Origin: Actinoplanes solisilvae
Lineage (GTDB): Bacteria; Actinomycetota; Actinomycetes; Mycobacteriales; Micromonosporaceae
Direction: 5' to 3'
DNA: 64,000 nucleotides
Assembly: GCF_003999975.1 (NCBI RefSeq)
Contig: NZ_RJAC01000016.1
Coordinates: 1 to 64,000 of the forward strand
Shown: positions 50,996-58,373 of the stretch, one piece after another
Layout: each line of letters starts with the position of its first letter
Numbering within the stretch: the stretch's first letter is position 1
Program-made: the position numbers and the translations under genes
The notes under the pieces: model-generated
Database searches by the model: none
Told to the model about the DNA's origin: nothing
Seen by the model: only the letters and a program-made list of their open reading frames with translations

Positions 50996-52210
50996 ATGTC
51001 TCACGGCAAGCTCCACCGAGCAAGCTGCGCCGCGACGATCCTGATCGCGGCGGCCGTCTCGGTCCTGGCCGCGACCGGGCCGGCGTCGGCCGCCTCTTTG
51101 ATGGCGCTGAGCAGTCCCGCCGGGCGGAGCGGTGGTGGCAACACGCTGGTCGGCACCGTGGGGCTGGTGCCCGGGGTGTCGGGGCCGTTCGCTGCGGGCA
51201 CCAAGCCGACCGTGCAGTTCCAGTTCTACGGGACCGGTACAAGCGCGTCCGCCTGCAACGCCAAGGCCAAGGCGGTGGCCCAGATCGGCGTCGCGGGCGT
51301 GAGCCTCACCGCCGGTGTGCTCACGGTCGATCCGGCCCAAGTTACACGGATCACCGCCACGAAAATTGCCTTCAGGGTTCCGTCCAGTTCCTACCCGGCA
51401 CTGGATGGCGGCGGGGTCGCGAGCACGATCAATACCAGCGGGCTGTCGCTCGTCGGGGATCAGACGGTGGCGCGGTGGAACGTCTGTGTCTATGACAGTG
51501 ACTCGATCGCGAACAGCAACCTGCTGGCGTCCTCGTCCTACACGGTGGCGGTCAAGCCGACCATCGCGTCGATCCTCCCGGCCGGCAGCTCGGCCGGCGG
51601 CGGTCAGTCGATCACGGTGACCGGGACCGGGTTCAGCACCATCACGGGCACGATCACCGGGGCGGTTGGCGGGGTTCCTCTCAGCGGCGTCAAGGTGGCG
51701 GCGGACGGCAAGAGCTTCACGGCGATCACCGGGGCGCGGGTCGCGGCGGCCGGCCTGGCGCTCACAGTGGACGGTCCGGGAGGCACGGTCAGCAGCCTCG
51801 ACCCGGACAACAACCCTGCCACGAACGACATCCCGATTCCCTTCACCTACAACAACAGCGTCACGGTCACTCCGAACACCGCGGTGACCGGGTCCACAGT
51901 CGTCGTCGACGTCATGGGGGCGGGCTTCTCCGCCCTTGATTTCGACACGTCGGGCACCGCCGGCAGCAGCGACGCGCACGTGTTCCTGGTCAAGGACGCG
52001 TACGACGCGGCCGGCAACCGAGGCGTAGCCGAGTGCATAGTGGACGCTGTCGTCCGGGACACCGAGCTGCTCTGCACGCTCACCCTCGCCGGGGTGCCGG
52101 ACGGCGCCTACACCTTGACCGTGGTGGAGAACGGCGACCCGGGCGCCGGAGTCGCCGCGAATCCGTCGCTCGTCACCAGCGGCGCGGTGTTCGTCGTCGC
52201 CCCGTACTGA
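50996..52210 (+). CDS. Secreted IPT/TIG-like protein, 404 aa, paralogue of the divergent neighbour
   Basis: A secreted protein: signal peptide (about residues 1-33, ending ASA), then three or four IPT/TIG-like beta domains (KPTIASILPAGSSAGGGQSI is a typical domain start). The segment RGVAECIVDAVVRDTELLC followed by VPDGAYTLTVVENG, and the terminus SGAVFVVAPY, align with AECSNVLVLSDSELIC, VPEGAYNLTYVSNG and STFTVAPF of the divergent gene. They are therefore paralogues with shared C-terminal domains. The ATG has only a weak ribosome site (GGAAAGG 14 nt upstream). The divergent layout suggests joint control. Role is unknown. Confidence 0.78.
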   Translation: MSHGKLHRASCAATILIAAAVSVLAATGPASAASLMALSSPAGRSGGGNTLVGTVGLVPGVSGPFAAGTKPTVQFQFYGTGTSASACNAKAKAVAQIGVAGVSLTAGVLTVDPAQVTRITATKIAFRVPSSSYPALDGGGVASTINTSGLSLVGDQTVARWNVCVYDSDSIANSNLLASSSYTVAVKPTIASILPAGSSAGGGQSITVTGTGFSTITGTITGAVGGVPLSGVKVAADGKSFTAITGARVAAAGLALTVDGPGGTVSSLDPDNNPATNDIPIPFTYNNSVTVTPNTAVTGSTVVVDVMGAGFSALDFDTSGTAGSSDAHVFLVKDAYDAAGNRGVAECIVDAVVRDTELLCTLTLAGVPDGAYTLTVVENGDPGAGVAANPSLVTSGAVFVVAPY

Positions 52211-52254
52211 GAGATCGTGGCCGTGGCTTCCGTCGCAGCCTTCTCTCGTGCTAC

Positions 52255-52295
52255 GGTCTTTCTCATATCAAGAATTACTCGAACTGAGAACAACC
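52255..52295. promoter_or_regulatory. Extended 41-bp dyad operator before the NrtR-type operon
   Basis: Outer arms GGTCTTTCTCA and TGAGAACAACC match at 9 of 11 positions when folded. Inner arms TCAAG and CTCGA match at 4 of 5 around AATTA. The dyad lies 12 bp before the regulator start codon, a natural autoregulatory NrtR site (inference). Confidence 0.55.
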
Positions 52296-52306
52296 GGGGT
52301 GGCGAC

Positions 52307-53041
52307 ATGGGTGAGGAAGAGTTCCTGAGCGGGTACGACCCTTCGGCCTATCCGGCGGTCGCGGTCACCGTCGACGTCGTCGCGCTGACCATCCGCGATG
52401 GGCGGCTCTGCGTGCTGCTGGTCGAGCGCGGCGAGCAGCCCTTCGCCGGCCGGCGGGCGCTGCCGGGCGGGTTCGTGAAGGAGGAGGGGCTCGACGCGGC
52501 GGCGCTGCGCGAGCTCGAGGAGGAGACCGGCGTCAGTCTCGCCCGGGTGCATCTCGAGCAGCTCAAGACGTACGGGAATCCCGGCCGCGACCCGCGCATG
52601 CGCGTCTTCTCCGTCGCCTACCTGGCCTTCGCGCCGAGCCTGCCCGAGCCCGAGGCCGGCACCGACGCGTCGGGCGCCTACTGGGTTCCGGTCGAGGAGG
52701 CCGCCGGGCTGGCCTTCGACCATGACGTGATCCTCGCCGACGGACTCGACCGGGCCCGCGCCAAGCTCGAATACACCCCGCTGGCCACCGCCTTCGCGGG
52801 CGACGACTTCACGATCGCCGAGCTGCGGCAGATCTACGCCGCCGTCTGGGGGGAGGAGCTGCACGCCGGCAACTTCCACCGCAAGGTGCTCTCGGTTCCC
52901 GGGTTTGTCGAAAGTACGGGCGAGACGTCGACCCGCGGCGGCGAGCGTGGCGGGCCGAAGCCGAAGCTCTACCGGGCCGGCGACGCGCGGCTGCTGCACC
53001 CGGCGCTGCTGCGTCCGACCCGCGAGGACGACGTCCGATGA
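52307..53041 (+). CDS. NrtR-type Nudix transcriptional regulator
   Basis: A 244-residue protein. The N-terminal Nudix domain has a complete Nudix box at residues 54-76 (GGFVKEE, then REL, then EEETGV). A C-terminal winged-helix region starts near DDFTIAELRQIYAAVWGEEL and continues HAGNFHRKVLSVPGF, the hallmark of NrtR regulators. NrtR proteins control NAD genes and bind ADP-ribose or related ligands. Because the catalytic box is intact, hydrolase activity may be retained. It is the first gene of an operon: its stop overlaps the next start (ATGA). The frame is open to 52217, but ATG 52307 follows the operator. What it senses here is inferred only by family. Confidence 0.85.
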   Translation: MGEEEFLSGYDPSAYPAVAVTVDVVALTIRDGRLCVLLVERGEQPFAGRRALPGGFVKEEGLDAAALRELEEETGVSLARVHLEQLKTYGNPGRDPRMRVFSVAYLAFAPSLPEPEAGTDASGAYWVPVEEAAGLAFDHDVILADGLDRARAKLEYTPLATAFAGDDFTIAELRQIYAAVWGEELHAGNFHRKVLSVPGFVESTGETSTRGGERGGPKPKLYRAGDARLLHPALLRPTREDDVR

Positions 53042-53931
53042 TGTTCGGCGAGGCTGCCGAACGCATCAGGAACGCCGCCACGTTCGAAGAGTTGATCACC
53101 GACGGGGGCGAGGAGGCCACCTACCGGGCGTACGCGAAGGCCGTACACCCTGATGCCGCCGCTGACTCGGAAGGCGCCACCCACGCCTTCGCCCAGCTCG
53201 CGCGGCTTTATCGCGATCGCGGCCGGCGACTGGCCGTGGGGGACATCGCCGACCTGATCAGGCGCGACGACACGACGATCACCAAGATCCCGCGCGATCC
53301 GGCCGACAGCGACCTCATGGAAGCCGAGGCTGCCGCGCTGCGACGGCTCCGCGACGAGGGCGACCCGAGATACCGGCCGTACGCGCCCAAGCTGATCGAC
53401 AGCTACCTGCATGAAGACCCGGAACGACGGCGCAGGCGAGTCAACGTACAGGAAAGGCTTGTCGGTTTTGTCGCTCTGGATGCAGTAGAACCGAGGGACG
53501 CGCGCGACATCGCCTGGATCTGGCGGCGGCTGCTGGTCGGGCTCGGCTGGGCGCATCGCGCGGGCGTCGTGCACGGCGCGGTCCTCGAGGAACACGTGCT
53601 CATCCACCCCGAGCAGCACGGCGTGGCGCTCGTCGACTGGTGCTACTCCGGAACCCGCGTCAAGGCGGTCGTCGCGCGCCGCAAGGACGTGTACCCGCCC
53701 GAGGTTCTCAAGGACAAGAACGCGGGCCCCGCCACCGACATCTACATGGCCACCGGGCTGATGACGCGGCTCATCGAAGACCCGCCGAAGCCGTTGCGGC
53801 GTTTCGCCGACGGCTGCCTCTACGACGCGCCGCGCATGCGGCCGCAGGACGCCTGGCGTCTGCTGGCCGAGCTCGACGACATCCTGCATAGCCTCTACGG
53901 GCCGCGCACATTCCGGCCCTTCATCGTTTAA
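53038..53931 (+). CDS. J-domain-like / pseudokinase fusion protein
   Basis: A 297-residue protein. Residues about 13-65 look like a DnaJ J-domain: a helix, then YRAYAKAVHPDAA with the HPD motif at 37-39, then a second helix. Residues about 66-285 resemble a protein-kinase fold. Lys83 in TITKIPRDP is followed by an acidic alpha-C helix (MEAEAAALRRL). The catalytic loop reads VVHGAVLEEHVLI, so HRD Asp, Lys and Asn are replaced; DFG reads DWC (Asp200). PEVLKDKNAGPATDIYMATG matches the APE to DxY segment. I therefore call a pseudokinase. Overlap with both neighbours shows it belongs to the NrtR operon. A chaperone-recruiting or scaffold role is speculation. Confidence 0.65.
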   Translation: MMFGEAAERIRNAATFEELITDGGEEATYRAYAKAVHPDAAADSEGATHAFAQLARLYRDRGRRLAVGDIADLIRRDDTTITKIPRDPADSDLMEAEAAALRRLRDEGDPRYRPYAPKLIDSYLHEDPERRRRRVNVQERLVGFVALDAVEPRDARDIAWIWRRLLVGLGWAHRAGVVHGAVLEEHVLIHPEQHGVALVDWCYSGTRVKAVVARRKDVYPPEVLKDKNAGPATDIYMATGLMTRLIEDPPKPLRRFADGCLYDAPRMRPQDAWRLLAELDDILHSLYGPRTFRPFIV

Positions 53932-53944
53932 CGGGAGGAACATC

Positions 53945-54904
53945 ATGGGAAGCGGACGCTGGTCCACCGACGTCTACACCGCCGCCGACAACTACCGCCG
54001 GGCCACCGGCACGAGCGCCTTCGCCTACAGCGACAGCGGCGCCCGCAAGGCCCACCCCGCGCTCGACCCTCGCGGCGTCGACCAGCGGGAGAGCCGTGAC
54101 AGCGACGAACACCCCTTCAGTACGCCGATCTCGGTGCTCTTCGATGTGACGGGCTCGATGGGTGGGGTGCCGCGCGTGCTCCAGACCAAGCTGCCGCAGC
54201 TGCTGGGCCTGCTGACCCGCAAGGGCTACGCGACCGATCCGCACATCATGTTCGGCGCGGTCGGCGACGCCACCTGCGACCGGGTGCCGCTGCAGGTCGG
54301 CCAGTTCGAGTCGGACAACCGCATGGACGAAGACCTGGCCCGCATCGTTATCGAGGGCGGCGGCGGTGGGCAGAAATCGGAGTCGTACGAGCTGGCCATG
54401 TACTTCATGGCCCGCCACACGTCGCTCGACTCGTTCGCGAAGCGCGGCCGCCGCGGCTACCTCTTCCTGATCGGCGACGAGATGCCGTACGACCGGGTCA
54501 AGCCGAACGAGGTGGCCAAGTTCCTCGGCGAGAAGCTGGCCGAGCCGGTGAGCACCGAGGGCATCGTCGCCGAGCTGCGGCGCACCTTCGACGTCTACTA
54601 CCTGCTGCCGACCGCGGCGAGTTACGGCGGCGATCCGGAGGTGCTCACGCGCTGGCGCGGGCTGCTCGGACAGAACGTGCTCGAGCTCGACGACCTGGAC
54701 GCGGTGTGCGAGACGATCGCGCTCACGGTCGGTCTCGGCGAGGGCACGATCGACCTCGACTCGGGTCTCGATCACCTGGTCGAAGCGGGCTCGAAGCACC
54801 GGGCGACGGTCGGCAAGGCGCTCGCTCCGCTGCAACGTGGCAGCGTGATCCACCGCGATCGGCTGCCGGTGGGCGACGCCGCGTCGGGCAACGAACGGCT
54901 GTGA
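53945..54904 (+). CDS. vWA-domain protein of the NrtR operon
   Basis: A 319-residue cytoplasmic von Willebrand factor A-like protein. The MIDAS motif is ISVLFDVTGSMGGVP (Asp67, Thr69, Ser71), with Thr in place of the first Ser, and further metal-site acids lie in the GDATCD and LFLIGDEMPYD segments. The N-terminus (GSGRWSTDVYTAADNYRR) and C-terminal 80 residues are outside the vWA fold and unfamiliar. GGGAGGA precedes the ATG. Its stop overlaps the next gene by GTGA. vWA proteins often act as partners of AAA ATPases or as metal-dependent scaffolds; the next AAA ATPase gene is on the other strand. Confidence 0.8.
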   Translation: MGSGRWSTDVYTAADNYRRATGTSAFAYSDSGARKAHPALDPRGVDQRESRDSDEHPFSTPISVLFDVTGSMGGVPRVLQTKLPQLLGLLTRKGYATDPHIMFGAVGDATCDRVPLQVGQFESDNRMDEDLARIVIEGGGGGQKSESYELAMYFMARHTSLDSFAKRGRRGYLFLIGDEMPYDRVKPNEVAKFLGEKLAEPVSTEGIVAELRRTFDVYYLLPTAASYGGDPEVLTRWRGLLGQNVLELDDLDAVCETIALTVGLGEGTIDLDSGLDHLVEAGSKHRATVGKALAPLQRGSVIHRDRLPVGDAASGNERL

Positions 54905-56142
54905 ACGAGCACGTAGCGGTCGTCGACCTCGGTTACGGCGACGCCGGCAAGGGCACGGTGGTCGACGCTCTGTGCGCGTCCCGGCCGGTGCGGGCGGTGC
55001 TGCGCTTCAACGGGGGAGCGCAGGCCGCTCACAACGTGGTCACCGAGGACGGGCGGCAGCACACGTTCGCGCAGTTCGGGTCGGGCACGCTGCGTGGCGT
55101 GCCGACCCACCTGACGCGCTTCATGGTGGTCGACCCGCTCGCGCTGGCCGCCGAGGCAGCCGCTCTGGGTAACCCGTTCGACCTGCTCACGATCGACGGC
55201 GACGCTCTTCTCGCGACGCCGTGGCATCGGGCGGCCAATCGGCGGCGGGAATCGGCCCGGGGCGGGGACCGTCACGGATCGTGCGGGATGGGCGTCGGCG
55301 AGACCATGGCGTACGCGCTGAGTCACGACGACGCCCCGCGGGTTTCCGACACGCTCTCCCGTACGCGGCTGCGCCGTCGGCTGGCGGCGCTCTCGGAAGC
55401 GTTGGGCCCGGCCGGGGTGCCGCTCGACGATGTCGTGGACGCGTTCACGGCCTTCGGTCGTACGGTCTCGATCGTCGGGTCCTCGCACGCTTCGCTCCTG
55501 CTGCGTGAGGGGCCGTGCGTCTTCGAGGGCGCGCAGGGGGTGCTGCTCGACGAGTGGCGTGGGTGGCACCCGCACACGACCTGGTCGACGACGACGTTCG
55601 ACAACGTGGCCGAGCTGTGCGGGTCGTTCCGGCGGCTCGGGGTCGTCCGCACCTACACGACCCGGCACGGCGCCGGGCCGTTCGTGACCGAGGACCCGGC
55701 GCTCGACCTGCCCGAGGGGCACAACGCGACGGGGCAGTGGCAGGGCGCGTTCCGGGTGGGGCACTTCGACGCGGTCGCGCACCGCTACGCGGTCGAGGTG
55801 GCCGGCGGGGTCGACGGTCTGGCCGTGACCCACCTCGACGTGCCCGATCGTTGCCCTGAGCTGCGAATGTGCACGACCTACCGGTCAGCCCCGCAACCCG
55901 GCTGCGAGCGCTCGGCCGCCGACCTGCGGCCCGATCCTCCGGTGGTGCGGATCGTTCCCGGGCCCGCCCGCGACCTGGAGCGCCAGGCGGCGCTGACGGC
56001 CTGGCTCAACCGGGCGCAACCGGGTCATCTGGTGCGGCCGGGCGACTGGGCCTCGGCCATCGGCACGGTGCTCGAGGCTCCCGTACTCGTCGAGTCGTAC
56101 GGCCCGAGCGCGGCCGACAAGAAACTCGCCGAATGCCTGTAA
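54901..56142 (+). CDS. Divergent adenylosuccinate synthetase-like (PurA-like) enzyme
   Basis: A 413-residue homologue of PurA, which joins IMP and aspartate using GTP. The N-terminal loop reads DLGYGDAGKGTVVDAL (Asp14 and Lys17 kept, Glu to Ala). The histidine loop is FNGGAQAAHNVV with His44. Later blocks VFEGAQGVLLDEW and YTTRHGAGPFVTED match PurA, but the IMP-site block is replaced by HGSCGMGVGETMAY. GTG 54901 overlaps the vWA stop; the longer frame from 54706 is a shadow. Because the main purA should be elsewhere and several active-site residues differ, I expect a different nucleotide or acid substrate. It is the last gene of the NrtR operon. Confidence 0.8.
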   Translation: MNEHVAVVDLGYGDAGKGTVVDALCASRPVRAVLRFNGGAQAAHNVVTEDGRQHTFAQFGSGTLRGVPTHLTRFMVVDPLALAAEAAALGNPFDLLTIDGDALLATPWHRAANRRRESARGGDRHGSCGMGVGETMAYALSHDDAPRVSDTLSRTRLRRRLAALSEALGPAGVPLDDVVDAFTAFGRTVSIVGSSHASLLLREGPCVFEGAQGVLLDEWRGWHPHTTWSTTTFDNVAELCGSFRRLGVVRTYTTRHGAGPFVTEDPALDLPEGHNATGQWQGAFRVGHFDAVAHRYAVEVAGGVDGLAVTHLDVPDRCPELRMCTTYRSAPQPGCERSAADLRPDPPVVRIVPGPARDLERQAALTAWLNRAQPGHLVRPGDWASAIGTVLEAPVLVESYGPSAADKKLAECL

Positions 56143-56150
56143 AACAATTC

Positions 56151-56169
56151 TTAGGGCCGCCTAACCTAA
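56151..56169 (+). promoter_or_regulatory. Iron-box-like site (IdeR/DmdR type) upstream of the DUF1540 gene
   Basis: TTAGGGCCGCCTAACCTAA matches the 19-bp iron-box consensus TTAGGTTAGGCTAACCTAA at 15 positions, with the right half perfect. It lies 90 bp before the chosen DUF1540 start and 9 bp after the PurA-like stop. Confidence 0.6.
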
Positions 56170-56258
56170 TCAAATAAAGATGGTGGTGTTGTTTCTTCAC
56201 TTCTGGGAAATGGTTTATCGTCGAGTTGACCGGGATGAAGGCAATGGAGGCGCAGACG

Positions 56259-56549
56259 ATGACTCAGATGATGGAAATGCCCCGCGTGCAGACCTGCACG
56301 GTGAGCAGTTGCGGCTACAACCACGACGGGTGCACCGCCTTCGCGGTCACGATCGGCAGCGCGATCTCGGCCGAGTGCGACACCTACGTGGCCGGCGACA
56401 AGGGCGGCATGGGCAAGGCACTGGCCCAGGTGGGGGCCTGTAAGAGGGCCGACTGTGTGCACAACACCGACCTCGAGTGTCACGCCCCGGCGATCGTGGT
56501 GGGCGAGTCCGGCGACAAGGCCGACTGCCTCACCTACGAAACCGCGTGA
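56259..56549 (+). CDS. Cys-rich double DUF1540 domain protein
   Basis: A 96-residue protein made of two DUF1540 modules. The first reads CTVSSCGYNHDGCTAFAV and later CDTY; the second reads CKRADCVHNTDLECHAPAI and later CLTY. Each has four cysteines. Such spacing suggests metal (zinc or iron-sulfur) binding, though no function is established to my knowledge. I use ATG 56259 because GGAGG lies 8 nt before it; earlier in-frame ATGs at 56226 and 56235 have no ribosome site. An iron-box-like site upstream suggests repression under iron-replete conditions (inference). A strong terminator follows. Confidence 0.8.
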   Translation: MTQMMEMPRVQTCTVSSCGYNHDGCTAFAVTIGSAISAECDTYVAGDKGGMGKALAQVGACKRADCVHNTDLECHAPAIVVGESGDKADCLTYETA

Positions 56550-56562
56550 ACGACTCAATGTG

Positions 56563-56605
56563 ATGTGCCCGCCGTTGCTCAAAGCGACAGCGGGCACATT
56601 TATTT
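56563..56605 (+). terminator. Rho-independent terminator of the DUF1540 gene
   Basis: ATGTGCCCGC (56563-56572) pairs with GCGGGCACAT (56590-56599) with further partial pairing inside, and a T-rich tail (TTTATTT) follows to 56605. Confidence 0.8.
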
Positions 56606-56622
56606 AGGTTAGGCTTACAAAT
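56604..56622. promoter_or_regulatory. Second iron-box-like sequence, overlapping the 3' end of the AAA ATPase gene
   Basis: TTAGGTTAGGCTTACAAAT matches the iron-box consensus at 15 of 19 positions, with the left 12 bases perfect. It overlaps the stop codon of the minus-strand ATPase gene and the terminator tail. Confidence 0.4.
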
Positions 56623-57760
56623 ACATGCCGGTGCTCGGCGGCGACTTCGGAACCGTCACCGGCTGAGTGCCGGTCCTCAACGCATAAAGCTCGGCGAGCG
56701 TCGCCCCCGACGGCCCGATGCCGCGCGAGGTGCCGAGCCAGGCGACCGCCTCGGCGTACGGGAGCCGGCCGACCTCGATGCTGGCCAGGCATCGACCCGG
56801 GCGCACGACCGCCGGATGCAGCGACGCGAGGTCCTCGTTCGTCGTGATCGCGATAAGCGCGTTGCGGCCCTGACCGAGCAGGCCGTCGGTGAGGTTCAAC
56901 AGCCGCGACAGGGCCTGGCCGGCGCTCGCCTTCGCCTCGCCGCTGATCAGCTCGTCGCAGTCCTCGAGCATGAGCAGCCGCCAGCGGGGCTCGTCCTCGT
57001 CGTCGCTGCCCAGCGCCACACTCATCAGGTAGGCCGGGTCGTTGAACAGGCGCTCCGGGTCGAGCACGCAGTCGACCTGGCACCACGAACGCCACTGCTG
57101 GGCGAGGGCGCGCAGGGCGGTCGTCTTGCCCGTGCCCGGCTCGCCGTGCAGCAGCAGGAGCCGGCCGCCGATCGTCGTGCTGTCGAGCGCCATCAGCCGT
57201 TCCAGCGTGGCGGCGACCGTACCGGCGTAGTTGCTCTTGATGCTGGCCCAGGGAGCGGCGTCGATCTCGCGGGCGGCCCGGCGCGGCCCGTGCTGTCCGA
57301 AGTGCCAGAAGCCGATGGGTACGTTGTCCGGAGTGGGCTTGGGCTCCTCGACGGCGCCCGCCGTGGCCGACTCGAGCACCGACTCGGCCAGCTCGGCGCT
57401 CACGGCCGTGACGGTGACGCGGGCCCGGCGGCTCTGCTTCCAGCGCGTGACGTGCAGCGTCCAGCCCTCACCGACGGCGAGCAGGCCCTGCCCGTCCTCG
57501 TCGACGGCGTCGCGCACGACGCGGGCGTCGTCAACACTCAGAACGGCGTCGGCACGCACGTTTTCGAGATAGGTGCTGCGACCGTACGGCTCCCGGCCGG
57601 TGACGAAAGCGTCGAGCGCGAGCAGGTCCACCACGTCGACCAGGCGATCGCCGTCGTCCACCGCGCCCGACAACGGCAGCGCGGCCGGCACGGTCACGGC
57701 GGACGCCGCGTCGGCGTGCCGGCCCGCGAGCCGATCGACGGACTGGTGGGGAGTACGCAT
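56615..57760 (-). CDS. AAA-family ATPase with N-terminal DUF5925-like domain
   Basis: A 381-residue protein. The N-terminal about 170 residues form an unfamiliar domain (I recall DUF5925 for this architecture). The AAA domain follows with Walker A LLLLHGEPGTGKTTA, Walker B LLMLEDCDEL, sensor 1 ALIAITTNED and an arginine region AVVRPGRCL. The Walker B contains Asp-Cys-Asp, and the sensor Asn is conserved, so ATPase activity is likely. ATG 57760 begins MRTPHQSVDRL; the frame extends to 57928. It is convergent with the DUF1540 gene and could be a remodelling partner of the vWA/PurA-like operon, but orientation gives no proof. Confidence 0.75.
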   Translation of the reverse strand: MRTPHQSVDRLAGRHADAASAVTVPAALPLSGAVDDGDRLVDVVDLLALDAFVTGREPYGRSTYLENVRADAVLSVDDARVVRDAVDEDGQGLLAVGEGWTLHVTRWKQSRRARVTVTAVSAELAESVLESATAGAVEEPKPTPDNVPIGFWHFGQHGPRRAAREIDAAPWASIKSNYAGTVAATLERLMALDSTTIGGRLLLLHGEPGTGKTTALRALAQQWRSWCQVDCVLDPERLFNDPAYLMSVALGSDDEDEPRWRLLMLEDCDELISGEAKASAGQALSRLLNLTDGLLGQGRNALIAITTNEDLASLHPAVVRPGRCLASIEVGRLPYAEAVAWLGTSRGIGPSGATLAELYALRTGTQPVTVPKSPPSTGMYL

Positions 57761-57804
57761 GCTTTGATGATCGTCCGTCGATGCCCCGGGAGCACCTGAT
57801 TTTC

Positions 57805-58269
57805 TCAGGTTGGCCCGATCGGGCGGTCCGAGTCGGGCAGTCGCGTGAGCACGAAGACCGGGATGAGACGCTCGGTCTTGCGCTGATATGCGGCGTAGTT
57901 GGGGAAGGCGGCGACCGAGCGCTCCCACCAGATCTCCCGCTCGTCGCCGGTCACCTCACGAGCCAGGTAGTCGTGAGTGACCGTGCCGTCGCGCAGTTCG
58001 ACGTGCGGCTCCTTGCGCAGGTTGTAGACCCAGACGGGGTTCTTGGGCGCGCCGCCCAGCGAGCCCACCACCGCGTACTGCCCGTCGTGCTCGACCCGCA
58101 TCAGCGGCGTCTTGCGCAGCATGCCGGTCTTCGCGCCGACGCTCGTCAGCAGGATCACCGGATAGCCCTGCAGGTCACCGCCCTCGGTCCCGCCGCTGAA
58201 CTCGATCTTGTCGGCCTGCTTGCGCGCCCAGTCCGAGGTGCCGGGCGCGTACTCCCCACTCAATGGCAT
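57805..58269 (-). CDS. DDN-type deazaflavin (F420)-dependent nitroreductase family protein
   Basis: A 154-residue protein of the actinobacterial F420-dependent split-barrel group related to mycobacterial Ddn. The conserved blocks ILLTSVGAKTGMLRKTPLM, AVVGSLGGAPKNPVWVYNL and AREVTGDEREIWWERSVAAF are present. Such enzymes reduce quinones or xenobiotics with reduced F420. ATG 58269 (MPLSGEYAPG) is preferred over TTG 58275. It stands between the AAA ATPase and a methyltransferase in the same direction but with gaps of 44 and 103 bp. The physiological substrate is unknown. Confidence 0.9.
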   Translation of the reverse strand: MPLSGEYAPGTSDWARKQADKIEFSGGTEGGDLQGYPVILLTSVGAKTGMLRKTPLMRVEHDGQYAVVGSLGGAPKNPVWVYNLRKEPHVELRDGTVTHDYLAREVTGDEREIWWERSVAAFPNYAAYQRKTERLIPVFVLTRLPDSDRPIGPT

Positions 58270-58333
58270 GGACAACAGGCTATGCCGCCGCGGGCGCCGG
58301 GGTTCACGAGATGTCGATCACCCCGGCGCGGGC

Positions 58334-58373
58334 GCTGCTTGGCGGGTGCTGCTTGGCGGGTGCTGCTTGGCGT
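58334..58373. repeat. 14-bp tandem repeat at the 3' end of the methyltransferase gene
   Basis: GCTGCTTGGCGGGT occurs twice perfectly (58334, 58348) and a third, partly diverged copy (58362) runs into the stop codon of the methyltransferase. Confidence 0.75.

Noticed and set aside
54706..54900. Longer N-terminus of the PurA-like protein
   Set aside because: It overlaps the vWA gene in another frame and precedes a family-like start that sits in a GTGA coupling.
54901..56142. Phage-type PurZ (2-aminoadenine synthesis) assignment
   Set aside because: PurZ enzymes lack the catalytic loop Asp, which is retained here as Asp14, and no other Z-genome genes are near.
56604..56622. Iron box as operator of the AAA ATPase gene
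   Set aside because: It lies over that gene's stop codon, more than 1 kb from its start, so it cannot be a normal promoter operator for it.
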